This document shows positions 10,965 through 22,418 of a stretch of DNA of 64,000 bases, piece after piece. The notes below the pieces were generated by a model. It did not search any database and was not told the origin of the DNA. It saw only the letters and a list, made by a program, of their open reading frames with translations. Both the position numbers and the translations under genes were made by a program. Within the stretch, counting starts at the first letter, position 1. Every line of letters starts with the position of its first letter. Source of the DNA: Whitmania pigra (Eukaryota; Annelida; Clitellata; Hirudinida; Haemopidae); NCBI GenBank assembly GCA_021613335.1, contig JAJTWR010000386.1:648501-712500 (forward strand). Reading direction: 5' to 3'.

Positions 10965-12704
10965 ATGTCTGAAGAATTAGTAACCAGCTTACAGTCTTAC
11001 AAAGTTCAATTGAGCCAAGTGTGTGCCTTCGATAATATCACCAGATTCAATATCAGATTGTAGAAAAGTTGACTTTACGATTACATTATACAGCTTTATA
11101 AATCTATTAAATTATTAAGTCGTGTCAAGACAAATCTTTAATAAATCAAAGTTAATTTTTGTTAAGTTTAAAATTTTCTGTTATTTAGGTTGAACAGTCT
11201 CTCCTAACTGACCCACCAAATGTTGATGAATTGTTGAAGCTAAAAAGAGATCTTGAGGTTTAATTTGAATCTTTGAGACTAACTCTTAATAGACGACTTT
11301 ATGCAAACATTTGCACAACAGGAAGTAATTTCTTTGACTCAATCCCTCATCGAACCGACGGAAGAACGAGCTCCTCGTTCTGTGGCTCAGTACTTAGAAC
11401 CCTCGACATCGAAGTCTCAGAGACCTTGGAAAGTTGGCGACAGATGTGAAGCTTACATGTCCAAGGAAAATAAATATCAGGTCGGAACCATAAAGGAGAT
11501 ACTCGAAGACAGGACGTGCTGCGTTGCCTTTGGCACAAAATACAGTGAAATTGTACAGTTAGATTCTCTCAGAATTACAAAGTGAGACAAAATTAGCTAA
11601 TATTTTCTTGATTATTCTAGTATTAGTGGTTGTAATTTTAGTCGAGGCAAATGAAATCGTGAATGTCGAGTCGGTGGGGTGTGTATCATGCACTCCTTTG
11701 CATGCTAAAGGTGTCCAATTGCCTTCTAATTTTTTTATTTTTTAAAATTTATTTTAAAGTAATAACAATAAATACAGACCAACAAAGATAGAACCGATGC
11801 AAGATTTGTCACAATAATTTCAATAAAGGTTCCATTAAATGGAGCAAATTTTATAACATTATATGACTGTCGAGTTATTAAAACTCATTTTTAAAACAAA
11901 TTATTTCAGCTTCATTTGTGAGCAATTGTCTGCCCTCTTACATTTCACCTGTCATAATTTCATCATTTCCCATGTCTGAATTAACTAATGTAATGCTAGG
12001 TATAAGGTTAAATTCCATTTTTTTATGTTATGTAGATACAAAAAATTGAATTTATATTAATATTAATAGTTTTTGTTTAAGTTACACAATTATTATTATT
12101 AGTATTATTATTATACCGATTACTAATTAAGGTTTCATTGCACCGATGCTCATATGTAATTGAGTTCATTTCCAAAGGATAAAAATAGATCCACAGAGGG
12201 AACACAGGAGACAGAAGGCGAAGAAGTACGAAGAAAAAGTGAGAGAAGAGGAAAAACTAGGAGAGGACATCAAGAACAAGTGGCAAGCTTTCAATAGCAA
12301 GGTATTTGCTAGCTCATAGATATTCATGATATTGTTCAACCTTATGGCTACTTAACGTATGATAATATTATTTCTCAGCGTCCACGTAACGAATATTTGT
12401 AATGATTTTCCCTGCACCATAGGCCATCTAGCTTGAAAATGCCAGAATGATATTATTAATAATAATACTAATATTAATAGTAATAATAAATGGCATCAAT
12501 CAATTCAGCTTAGCTAACCTTTTGACAAACTTTTTACCATTTTATTATCAGATGGCAAAGACTAAAAAGATGTCCAAGAAGAGCATATTCGCGACGCCAG
12601 ACACAGTCAACGGCAGGGTCGGAGTGGGCACTTGTGGCATCGGAGGTCGACCGATGACGAAGTTTTCGCAGGCGGAAAAACTCAACAAAGGAACCAATTG
12701 TTGA
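10965..12704 (+). CDS. SMNDC1: SMNDC1 (SPF30), tandem copy 2 with one extra intron
   Basis: Five exons (10965-11018, 11189-11257, 11322-11581, 12178-12301, 12552-12704) give 219 residues. Exon 1 encodes the same N-terminus as copy 1, and the Tudor region is almost identical in protein and largely in DNA (from EERAPRSVAQYLEPSTSKSQ onward). Exon 4 of copy 1 and exon 5 here share the VGVGTCG block. The coding segment that is one exon in copy 1 is split here by a 64-bp intron (11258-11321) after codon DLE. Without splicing, that segment would read into a stop within a few codons. The coiled-coil part before the split is more diverged than the Tudor part, which hints at gene conversion of the Tudor exon between copies. 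An AATAAA signal lies at 12813. Confidence 0.9.
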
Positions 12705-12812
12705 GCAGACGATCTAGTAGTTTAAGTTCCTATTTGCAAAAATCTCAATTTGCTGTGACAAAAGACAGATTTTGACTGATTAGATTCCATTGGACTTTTT
12801 TCAATGGTGGAG

Positions 12813-12818
12813 AATAAA
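12813..12818 (+). terminator. Polyadenylation signal AATAAA of SMNDC1 copy 2
   Basis: A canonical hexamer 109 bp after the stop codon of SMNDC1 copy 2. It lies less than 100 bp from the oppositely oriented signal of TAF9, so the two transcripts converge closely. Confidence 0.55.
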
Positions 12819-12906
12819 ATTATTTGTGATGTGCTCAGTGCAATGTCAGCTAATATAAAACCTGTACGCAGGTTTAAAGATCAAACACTTCGTTCGAATA
12901 TCCATG

Positions 12907-12912
12907 TTTATT
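12907..12912 (-). terminator. Polyadenylation signal AATAAA of TAF9
   Basis: The minus strand reads AATAAA about 52 bp downstream of the TAF9 stop codon. Confidence 0.55.
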
Positions 12913-12963
12913 ACACCATCGACACAATTGACACAATTACAAACAACCAATGTCCTTTTCAAC

Positions 12964-13663
12964 TCATTCCATTGAGTGGAAATGCGACCCGTATTTACCG
13001 GACTGCTTGACAGAAGAACCGGCCGGCTTCTTGTGAGTGAGTTCGTAGTTTGGGTTGGTGAGGCAGTACCTGTCTGGAGGGAATTTAGGTCCACTGAAGG
13101 CTTTGATCGGTGGCAGTGGGTTGCTGTTAATCGTCCTAGCAGTTTCGAGCAGCAACTGAAATAAGTAACATGTTAATTAATTAATTAGGCATTTGTTTTG
13201 GCTTAGTGCTATCTCTAAAATCCTTAAAGCCTATACACATGAACATCTGTAAATGTGTGAATGAAATGCATAGACAAAGTGAAGATTGTGATTTGGTTAG
13301 TTTAGACATTGCTAATTAAGTTCTTAACGTTTTAAAGCTTACTTCTCTGGGAGGAGGCCTTGTAAAATAATTGTCTAGCTTAAGCTTGGCCACCCCGCGT
13401 ACATCCGAATCTTCAACAGATTTCCTTCCGTTCATCTGAGCCAATATTTTGGCGTCATCTAACATATCAACCACATACCCTGAAAGTCAAACAATTATAC
13501 TTAAAAGATCTATAATGTGATGTTTGGTCTTATGGGGCTTTCACTCACTTCGCGCAACTTCAAGCAACATTTGTGGAACATTTGGATCGTATTCTTTGAC
13601 GTTCATTTCGCTTAAAATATTTTTCATGCATTGTACTTCCTTCGATTCAATCTTGCCAGACAT
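12964..13663 (-). CDS. TAF9: TAF9, histone-fold subunit of TFIID and SAGA
   Basis: TAF9 pairs with TAF6 through a histone fold in the TFIID and SAGA complexes in the nucleus. Three exons on the minus strand (13549-13663, 13343-13479, 12964-13155) join in phase to give 147 residues. Exon 1 starts [15 protein letters not shown] and leads into [18 protein letters not shown]. Exon 2 carries [14 protein letters not shown] and the final histone-fold helix [15 protein letters not shown], then FTRPPPRE. Exon 3 has [18 protein letters not shown] and the signature [15 protein letters not shown]. This is only the conserved N-terminal part known from other animals; the long acidic C-terminus of human TAF9 is missing. 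The gene is tail-to-tail with SMNDC1 copy 2. Confidence 0.93.
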
Positions 13664-14646
13664 GACTGCGATTTGTAAACGTCGGGTTTTTGTTTTTGTT
13701 GCGTCTTATGAACGATAATACATTTTATTTTCCAAAAACATTAAATGCAGCATTTTTAAAGCTAACTTTGTAAAAAGAGATTGTGAACTTTTAATTTTTA
13801 TCTTAATTAATTAGCAGTTAATTTGTAAGGCATAACGTTTCCAATTTCAATTTTAAATTCATGTGCTGCACCAGGGTCGTCGATGGGAGGAGAGAAAGTG
13901 CCCAGATGGGCAAATAAAAGATACAATTAATGATAATTATTTCGTAAGATATATATTTAATTAACACGAGGTAACGAATCGAAGCATGTATTTTGTTTAA
14001 TTATTATCTTATAAAAAGCTTTTTTTATTTAATTATTCTTTTATAAAAAGCCATTTTTGTATGTAATTATTATTTTATAAAAAAGCTATTTTTTATTTAA
14101 TTATTATTTTATAAAAAGCTTTTTTTTATTTAATTATTATTTTATAAAAAGCTATTTTTTATAAAAATAATTAAAAATTTTTGTAGCCAACAGTATTCCA
14201 ATCAGCTGGACCCCAGGTCTTACGTCGCTATTTTCGTATTCAAGTGGTTTTCTTCCAAATCGTAAAAGGTACGAGTTTATGTTTAATTTCGACTAAACAA
14301 CTTGCTTGCTTTTCATTTTTGGTTAGTTAGTATGGTTAAAATTTTATAATTTGAAGTATTTATACTGTTAGTTTAATACCATTGAACCAGTTATATTTAT
14401 TTGAACCAGTACGATTCCATAAGATAATGGCTATATAATTAACATGATGCAATGTCTTGAAAAAATGGCGGAGTAATTAAAGTTATCATAGTTGATTTCT
14501 TTAAATGTTTTCATAAGGTACTTGTTATTTAATTGATGTTTTGAAATGTGGCCGAGTAATTAAAGCTATCGTAATTTAATTTAATCGAAGTATGTAACAA
14601 AACATACGGGCTTTCATGAAGAATAACCTGAAATTAAATTAAGAAA
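13664..14646. other. Intergenic region upstream of the GHITM array
   Basis: Contains a tandem repeat (13995-14166). At about 14195-14270 there is a less AT-rich patch ending atcgtaaaag|gtacgag that could be a 5' untranslated exon of the GHITM cluster. No coding region recognised. Confidence 0.45.
13995..14166. repeat. Minisatellite, about 36-bp unit, five imperfect copies
   Basis: The unit reads roughly tttaattattattttataa followed by aaagctttttt and repeats head-to-tail with small length changes in the T runs. Confidence 0.75.
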
Positions 14647-14750
14647 GTGGCTGCAAGACTTTTAAAAAGATTTGGCAGAAATCAGACATCACTTCTTCCA
14701 GTGAGGCAAAATTTTGCAACCAAGAAAAAGTTGCTTGAAAAATGCACATT
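14647..14750 (+). pseudogene. GHITM exon-1-like fragment ahead of copy A
   Basis: The segment encodes AARLLKRFGRNQTSLLPVRQ and KKKLLEKC, a diverged version of GHITM exon 1 (AARLLTRCGRVQPSLLQVRQ). It lacks an ATG at the matching place. The remaining GHITM exons do not follow it; unrelated sequence including a SINE lies between it and the complete copy A. Better preserved relatives precede copies B and C. Confidence 0.65.
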
Positions 14751-14987
14751 ATCCACTCCAAATCATCTCAGTTATGCAACGGACTATAATCAAATAAAAG
14801 CACATTATCCGCATTATCAATATCTTGTTCGTTTTCAATCAAATCGGCTATACTTTCGCCAACAAGATCTTCAGAAATATGACATAATGGCTCATCCATG
14901 TCCATGTCATCAGTAATAGAGTTTTTCTCAACAACTAATGAAAATGCCTTGACAAAATTAGCTGCATTAAATCGCAAATTTATATAA

Positions 14988-15122
14988 TGTTTGTTTTATT
15001 AACGTCCGTTGCATATCTAGATGATTAGGACGGTGCTCCCGCACCCCGGTTTGAACCCCGTGCTGCCATCGAAAGAGGCCTAACGGTTAGGCCAAGCAGG
15101 CGCACACAAGATTATACAAAAC
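14988..15122 (-). mobile_element. tRNA-derived SINE with long target-site duplication
   Basis: On the minus strand the element opens with the A-box-like ttggcctaaccgttaggcc and the B-box-like ggggttcaaaccggggtg, an RNA polymerase III promoter of tRNA type. It ends with ctagatatgcaacggac and an AT-rich tail. Flanking copies of about 18 bp, aaatcgcaaatttatata on the left (near 14968-14985) and aaatcgcaatttatata on the right (near 15126-15142), form a nearly perfect target-site duplication. Its 3' end is shared with the fragments at 4592, 8681 and 43120. Confidence 0.8.
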
Positions 15123-15311
15123 CAAATCGCAATTTATATAAAACATTTTCAGAATACGACTACTAAGAGTAATAATTCAGAAGCGAGAAATGGCGATATT
15201 AAGCAAAAGTTAAAAAAAGAAAACAAAGATATTGTGCTTGCAAAGTGATGTACCAAATTGTAAAATTGGAAAAAAAATATTTTTCTTCATTTTATTTAAT
15301 TTTTTTTTTAA

Positions 15312-15468
15312 ATAGTTAAAAAGTAGTTAACTATTTGTAGTTAATAACTACTTTATAAGTAGTTAACTACTATTTTTTAACTACTTTTTTAAGAGTAGTT
15401 ATTAACTACTTCCTAACTACTTTAAAGTAGTTATTAACTAGTAGTTAACTACTTATAGTTAGTAACTA
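15312..15468. repeat. Array of self-complementary TAGTTAACTA motifs
   Basis: About ten copies of agtagttaactact and variants with one or two inserted bases (gtagttattaactac) follow each other. Each unit is nearly palindromic, and the array could fold into many alternative hairpins or a cruciform. It lies in the segment present upstream of GHITM copy A but absent from units B and C. Confidence 0.75.
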
Positions 15469-16336
15469 CCCATCACTGAAGCTCTCAATGGCTTTTTCAT
15501 GTCGCATGTTATCTATTATGAGCTAACTCATACAATTCAAAGATTTAGCAGATTTTAAAGCGCCGAAAACGAATAACTGAGTTATTGCAAGAATCGTATT
15601 AATCGTTCTTTAACATTGGCCTTGAATTACTATACTCATGAAATGAATGCAATATCAAATCAATCGTGTACGATTTTACAAATTGAAACGTTTGAATTTG
15701 TCCATGATACGAATGTTTTCTAATTTTATTTTATTTTTCAAATCATTAATAAGGGTATGCATTTATACAATTGATTTATTTTTTGAAATTGAAATTCAAA
15801 TATTTAAAATATTTGAAAGCATTAGACGAAATTAGTGGATTAGTAGTCACGGATTATTATCGTCAATCAGTTCTATTGGTTCTATAGTCTCGGTTGTTCT
15901 CGGTTTTCTGCTGGTTCTGATATTTGTGGGATTTTGGGCAGGTTTTATAATGCTTATTATTATAGTAATAATTATACCATTAACAATATCCAATGTTGAA
16001 GTTCGTGCATTAGCGAAAATCTGATCCAGTTAAAGAAAATGTGGTCTTTACATTGTGTACTTGCTCGTTAAAATGATATGACGATGCAATTCACAAGTTA
16101 TTTGAAGCGGTTTTAATTAATAATTTAAGTTTTTTTGAGGCATTTAATGTTTTGCTTTTAAGAGGAATATGACGCAATACTTGGGAATATGGCCCATAAT
16201 AGGTATTAAGATGTTAGAATGTATGTATACGGGAATAGATTATTGGCACGAAACACTAAGTAAAAACCGTTTTATATAGCCATTAAATTTGTTTGATGGG
16301 TTGTAATTTTTTGGAGTAGAAATCCAAACTAAAGCT

Positions 16337-18039
16337 ATGCTGGCTGCAAGACTTTTGACAAGATGTGGCAGAGTTCAGCCATCACTTCTCCAAGTGAGGC
16401 AGCATTTGACAACCAAGTCGAGGTTGTTTGTTCAAGAAGGAAGGAGTTCAAAAATTCAGTCTCGAACGCCAACCTTGATGGAAAGGCTTATGGCTCCAAC
16501 CGGTGCAAACGGTGGGTACGGTTGAGATGATAAATTTAAAAAAATGAGTATATGGTTCATTTTACCAAGATTTAAATTTATTAGTAATTATTGACGATAA
16601 CAACTTTTTCAAATCAGCCTATCGGATGGGAAAGGCCGTTGTAGCCGGTGCTTCTGCATTTGCCCTTGGATCGCTGTGTTACTATGGCTTGGGTCTTTCG
16701 AATGAAATGGGAGTTATCGACACTCACATGTACTGATATCTTATTTTGTACTGCTTGAAATGTAAATTTAATTCGATTGAGTTATTAATGAATTGCTAAC
16801 ATTCTCCAGCTGTTGGTCGGAAACCGTTCGCCAGCGCATAAGAAGCACTTATGCTTATTTCGGGGGAAGCATTCTCGCCACGGCCGTCTCTGCCGTCGCA
16901 GCGTCAAGGTTTCCGCCTCTCCTCAACTTTATGACGAGATCTCCTATGCTAGTATGTTGACAATGACACAGATCAATATGTCACCGTATTTTGGTGTTCA
17001 CTTTAAGATTTACTTGTAAATGTTCTTTCTGGCTAACGTGATTATTTATGTTTGTTTTCTGATTTCTAAATCATTTCTAAATGATTTCTATTACATCCAA
17101 ACAGGCCATATTTGGATCACTTGTTATTGTGATTTCTTTGCTGAAGGTCTGCATGCATCTGCCTTACACTGAAAGCTTTGGCACAAAGCATCTGGCTTGG
17201 CTTGCCTTTGCTTCATCTATGGGAGCTCTTGGTTGCCCAATTGTATTCCTAGGGGGACCACTTTTGGCCAGGGCTGCTGCTTACACTGCTGGAATTGTCG
17301 GAGGTTTGTGCTTTCAACGAAATTTCAATTTACCCATTTGTACGTTATCTCGTGAATGCGCATCGTAACCGCCCAAAACGTTGCTTTTGTAATTCTCGAC
17401 TTAAAAACTATATGCCAAATGATTTTTTTTGTTACAAACAGGTCTTTCAACTCTCGCCATTTGCGCGCCCAACGAAAAGTTCTTGTACATGGGAGGGCCA
17501 TTGGCCATGGGACTGGGAGCTATAATTGTTGTCTCTATCGGTCAGTGCATACATTCGTCTTGTTTTGCGAATGGCACTTTCGCTAACAATGAATGCATCT
17601 GGATGAATTGTTTTCTGTTCTGGGTTTGATTTTTGCGATGATTATTTTGATTTTAGGTTCTATATTTGTGCCAATCACCACCGTGATAGGGTCTAGTCTT
17701 TACTCGATATCTCTTTACGGGGGTCTGGTTCTCTTCGGTGGGTTCGTTCTTTACGATACCCAGCACGTCATCCACATGGCCCAGAGGCACCCCTACTATT
17801 CGTACTTACCGTTCGACCCCATCAATGCGTGAGTTTCAAAGCCATGCCTGTCATTATGTCATCCAGTTTTTAAGCTAAGACCTGAGACTTGAATGAAATC
17901 TTATTTAGAAATATTCAATAATATGTGTTATAATTGTAGATGCCTTGGGATTTACTTGGATATAGTGAACATTTTCACCAGCATCGCGGAAATCCTTGCA
18001 AAAAATCTGCAATCTGGCAACAAAAGAAAGAGAAAATAA
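16337..18039 (+). CDS. GHITM: GHITM (TMBIM5/MICS1), copy A
   Basis: GHITM is a mitochondrial inner-membrane member of the BAX-inhibitor-1 family. It supports cristae structure and has been linked to calcium/proton exchange. Seven exons (16337-16511, 16618-16729, 16810-16951, 17105-17303, 17442-17540, 17657-17828, 17940-18039) join in phase to 332 residues (human 345). The start MLAARLLTRCG matches the human MLAARL start and is a basic mitochondrial presequence. CYYGLGLSNE (exon 2), the KHLAWL and YTAGIVGGLS helices (exons 4-5), EKFLYMGGPLAMGLG (exon 5) and VLYDTQHVI (exon 6) are family landmarks. Several hydrophobic helices lie between exons 2 and 7. Copy A is the most diverged of the three in introns and flanks. 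Its unit has a different upstream segment. Confidence 0.93.
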
Positions 18040-18698
18040 GCTGATGATTATTGTTCGCCATTTCTTAACAATCTTGAATACTTGCGGTTATAAATGGTCT
18101 TGTTGACAGAAAACCTGTAAATGTTTCTAATGTTCTTAATAATCTCAATAATACCTGACCAAAGGAGGGGATACAGAAGTTTACAAACGTTGGTTAATTT
18201 CAGATTGTGGTAGAATTCTAGATAGAATGCTAGCTAGAGCTAGGTAGTTTCTAAGAATGTTGTGCTGTAGTAAGTCTCCTGGTTAACTTTTTTGTCTAAC
18301 ATTCACAACTGCCAGGCAAATCTCAAAGTTCTTTGGATTGGCTCTGAAGTACCTTCTAATGAGCACCAGAGAAACCTTTAGCGCGCGAATGGTCATTGTG
18401 AACAATGACGCAAGTTGGTGGATGCAACATGCTTTGATACGTTAAGGAAGATGTTTTTATAATAACAGTGTGGATGGTATCGATGGGAACACGGGTGAAC
18501 GAAATGTAAACCATTTAAGTGGCTCTCTTTCACGAGGGCGCAGTGAAAGCTGTGTTGATTCAATTTGGGATTTGATTTGGAATTTTGAGATTCGATTTGA
18601 GATTTGGTTATTGAGATTTGAATCATTTTACAGATGATTTGAGATTTGACCATGGAGATTCGATTTGAGATTTGCCCATCACTGCCTTAAATCAAATT

Positions 18699-18806
18699 AT
18701 GAAAGTGATAGCTGCAAGACTTTTAACAAGATTTGGCAGAAGTCAGACATCACTTCTCCCAGTGAGGCAAAATTTTGCAATCAAGAAAAAGTTGCTTGAA
18801 AAATGT
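18699..18806 (+). pseudogene. GHITM exon-1-like fragment ahead of copy B
   Basis: Starts with an ATG and encodes MKVIAARLLTRFGRSQTSLL and then PVRQNFAIKKKLLEKC, a paralogue of GHITM exon 1. The frame runs on for about 30 further residues without homology to GHITM (CPCQFCLDGPN and so on) to a TAG at 18896. It could be an alternative first exon if spliced to exon 2, or a relic of an older unit. It is identical to the copy at 22311. Confidence 0.6.
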
Positions 18807-18911
18807 CCCTGTCAGTTTTGTCTTGATGGACCCAACTCTTACCGCCGGCAATGGGAGGCACTTGTTGGTCATGTTATGCCGGTCACTACTGCCTAGACTG
18901 GAGCGATTGCG

Positions 18912-19965
18912 AAAGCTCTCAATGGCGTTTTGACATGTTGCATGCTATCTGTTTATCACCTGCAAACTTCGACTGTATTTGCGTATTTCAATGCGTATTT
19001 GCCCATTTCAATTTTGAACTCTAATGTTTGTGAGGCCCTAAACTTTTCTAGGCCCCTGCGCGGAGCACCGGCTGCACTCACCTCTCTTGGGGCCTGGCTC
19101 CGTTATGAAATGGACGTTAATAAAATGCACATACGGGTTGTGGCCCACCCCCGAGCTAACGCATAAAATTCAAGGCCTTAACAGATTTTAAAGTGCCGAA
19201 AACGAATAACTGAGTTATTGCAATAATCGAATTGATCGTTCTTTAACATTGGCCTTGAATTACTATACTCATGAAATGAATGCAATATCAAATCAATCGT
19301 GTACGATTTTACAAATTGAAACGTTTGAATTTGTCCATGATACGAATGTTTTCTAATTTTTTTTTTTTCAAATCATTAATAAGGGTATGCATTTATACAA
19401 TTGATTTATTTTTTTTAATTGAAATTTAATCTTTAAAATATTTGAAAGCATTAGACGAAATTAGTGGATTAGTAGTCACGGATTATTATCGTCAATCAGT
19501 TCTATTGGTTCTATAGTCTCGGTTGTTCTCGGTTTTCTGCTGGTTCTGACATTTGTGAGTTTTTGGGCAGGTTTTGTAATGCTAATTACTATCGTAATAA
19601 TTTTACCATTAACAATATTCAATGTTGAAGTTCGTGCATTAGCGAAAATCTGATCCAGTTAAAGAAAATGTGGTCCTTACATTGTGTACATGCTCGTTAA
19701 AATGATATGACGATGCAATTCACAAGTTATTTGAAGCGGTTTTAATTAATAATTTAAGTTTTTTTGAGGCATATAATGTTTTGCTTTTAAGAGGAATATG
19801 ACGCAATAGTTGGGAATATGGCCCATCATAGGTATTAAGATGTTAGAATGTATGTGTACTGGAATAGATTATTGGCACGAAATACTCAGTAAAAACCGTT
19901 TTATATAGCCATTAAATTTGTTTGATGGGTTGTAATTTTTTGGAGTAGAAATCCAAACTAAAGCT
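18912..19965. other. Spacer between the exon-1-like fragment and GHITM copy B
   Basis: Homologous to 15476-16336 upstream of copy A and to the matching part of unit C. No coding evidence. The last hundred bases before the ATG are conserved in all three units and probably hold the promoter and 5' UTR. Confidence 0.5.
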
Positions 19966-21651
19966 ATGCTGGCTGCAAGACTTTTGACAAGATGTGGCAG
20001 AGTTCAGCCATCACTTCTCCAAGTGAGGCAGCATTTGACAACCAAGTCGAGGTTGTTTGTTCAAGAAGGAAGGAGTTCAAAAATTCAGTCTCGAACGCCA
20101 ACCTTGATGGAAAGGCTTATGGCTCCTGCCGGTGCAAATGGTGGGTATGGTTGATATGATAAATTAAAAAAAATGAGTATATGGTTCATTTTACCAAGAT
20201 TTAAATCTATTAGTAATTATTGACGATAACAAATTTTTCAAATCAGCCTATGGGATGGGAAAGGCCGTTGTAGCCGGTGCTTCTGCATTTGCCCTTGGAT
20301 CGCTGTGTTACTATGGCTTGGGTCTTTCGAATGAAAGAGGAGCTATCGACACTCATGTGTATGCTTACAGATTTCTTGTTTTGTACTGCTTGAGATGTGA
20401 AGTTAATTCGATTGAGTTATTAATGTATTGCTAACATTCTCCAGCTATTGGTCGGAAACTGTTCGTCAGCGCATAAGAAGCACTTATGCTTATTTCGGGG
20501 GAAGCATTCTCGCCACGGCCGTCTCTGCTGTCGCAGCGTCAAGTTTTCCGCCTCTCCTCAACTTTATGACGAGATCTCCCATGCTGGTATGTTGACAATG
20601 ACACAGATCATAATGCCACTCTATTTTGGTGTTTTCTATAAGATTTAGTTTTAAATATTCTTTCTGGCTTTCATGATTATTTATGTTTGTTTTCTGATTT
20701 CTAAATCATTTCCAAATGATTTCTATTACACCCAAACAGGCCATAATTGGGTCATTTGTTGTTTCGACTTCTTTGCTGCTGATATGCCAGAATTTGCCTT
20801 ACACTGAAAGCTTTGGCACAAAGCATCTGGCTTGGCTTGCCATTGCTTCATCTGTGGGAGCTGGTATTTGCCCAATTGTATTCCTAGGGGGACCACTTTT
20901 AGCCAGGGCTGCTGCTTACACTGCTGGAATTGTCGGAGGTTTGTGCTTTCAATGAAAGTTCAATTTACCCATTTGTACGTTATCTTGTGAATGCGGATCG
21001 TGACCGCCCAAAACTTTGCTTTTGTAATTCTCGACTTTTTTTTTTGCAAACAGGTCTTTCGACTCTCGCTGTTTGCGCCCCCAGCGAAAAGTTCTTGTAC
21101 ATGGGAGGGCCATTGGCCATGGGACTGGGAGCTGTATTTGTTGCCTCTATCGGTCAGGGCATCCATTCGTCTTGTTTTGTGAATTGCACTTTTGCTAACA
21201 ATGAATGCATTTGGATAAATTGTTTTCTGTTCTGGGTTTGATTTTTGCAAGGATTATTTTGATTTTAGGTTCTATATTTGTGCCAATCACCACCGTGATA
21301 TGGTCTAGTCTTTACTCGATATCTCTGTACGGGGGTCTGGTTCTTTTCGGTGGGTTCGTTCTTTACGATACCCAGCACGTCATCCACATGGCCCAGAGGC
21401 ACCCCTACTATTCGTACTTACCGTTCGACCCCATCAATGCGTGAGTTTCAAAGCCATGCCTGTCATTATGTCATCCAGTTTTTAAGCTAAGACCTGAGAC
21501 TTGAATGAAATCTTATTTAGAAATATTCAATAATATGTGTTATAATTGTAGATGCCTTGGGATTTACTTGGATATAGTGAACATTTTCACCAGAATCGCG
21601 GAAATCCTTGCAAAAAATCTGCAATCTGGCAACAAAAGAAAGAGAAAATAA
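19966..21651 (+). CDS. GHITM: GHITM (TMBIM5/MICS1), copy B
   Basis: Seven exons (19966-20140, 20247-20358, 20445-20586, 20740-20938, 21054-21152, 21269-21440, 21552-21651) give 332 residues with the same structure and phases as copy A. All family landmarks are intact. Exon 1 differs from copy A by one residue (APAGANG for APTGANG). The second hydrophobic segment, at the start of exon 4 (AIIGSFVVSTSLLLICQNL), differs strongly from both other copies, although the flanking introns are similar. No frameshift or stop, so it looks functional. Confidence 0.92.
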
Positions 21652-22310
21652 GCTGATGATTATTGTTCGCCATTTCTTAACAATCTTGAATACTTGCAAT
21701 TATAAATGGTCTTGTTGACAGAAAACCTGTAAATGTTTCTAATGTTCTTAATAATCTCAATAATACCTGACCAAAGGAGGGGATACAGAAGTTTACAAAC
21801 GTTGGTTAATTTCAGATTGTGGTAGAATTCTAGATAGAATGCTAGCTAGAGCTAGGTAGTTTCTAAGAATGTTGTGCTGTAGTAAGTCTCCTGGTTAACT
21901 TTTTTGTCTAACATTCACAACTGCCAGGCAAATCTCAAAGTTCTTTGGATTGGCTCTGAAGTACCTTCTAATGAGCACCAGAGAAACCTTTAGCGCGCGA
22001 ATGGTCATTGTGAACAATGACGCAAGTTGGTGGATGCAACATGCTTTGATACGTTAAGGAAGATGTTTTTATAATAACAGTGTGGATGGTATCGATGGGA
22101 ACACGGGTGAACGAAATGTAAACCATTTAAGTGGCTCTCTTTCACGAGGGCGCAGTGAAAGCTGTGTTGATTCAATTTGGGATTTGATTTGGAATTTTGA
22201 GATTCGATTTGAGATTTGGTTATTGAGATTTGAATCATTTTACAGATGATTTGAGATTTGACCATGGAGATTCGATTTGAGATTTGCCCATCACTGCCTT
22301 AAATCAAATT

Positions 22311-22418
22311 ATGAAAGTGATAGCTGCAAGACTTTTAACAAGATTTGGCAGAAGTCAGACATCACTTCTCCCAGTGAGGCAAAATTTTGCAATCAAGAAA
22401 AAGTTGCTTGAAAAATGT
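22311..22418 (+). pseudogene. GHITM exon-1-like fragment ahead of copy C
   Basis: Identical by eye to the fragment at 18699-18806, including the following non-homologous frame that stops at 22508. Confidence 0.6.

Larger units (their letters stand above)
18041..21652. repeat. 3.6-kb tandem unit containing GHITM copy B
   Basis: The sequence from just after the stop codon of one GHITM copy to the end of the next repeats with a period of about 3612-3615 bp. Flank, exon-1-like fragment, spacer and 5' exons of unit B are almost base-for-base identical to unit C. Within the flank, at 18575-18665, gagattcgatttgagatttg repeats imperfectly several times. Confidence 0.85.

Noticed and set aside
14768..14977. 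69-residue acidic minus-strand frame resembling the acidic tail of pogo/Tigger-type transposases
   Set aside because: The resemblance is only compositional; no DDE motif or terminal repeats.
18393..18653. 86-residue minus-strand frame, repeated identically at 22005-22265
   Set aside because: Identity reflects the duplicated 3.6-kb unit; no family, and it overlaps a minisatellite.
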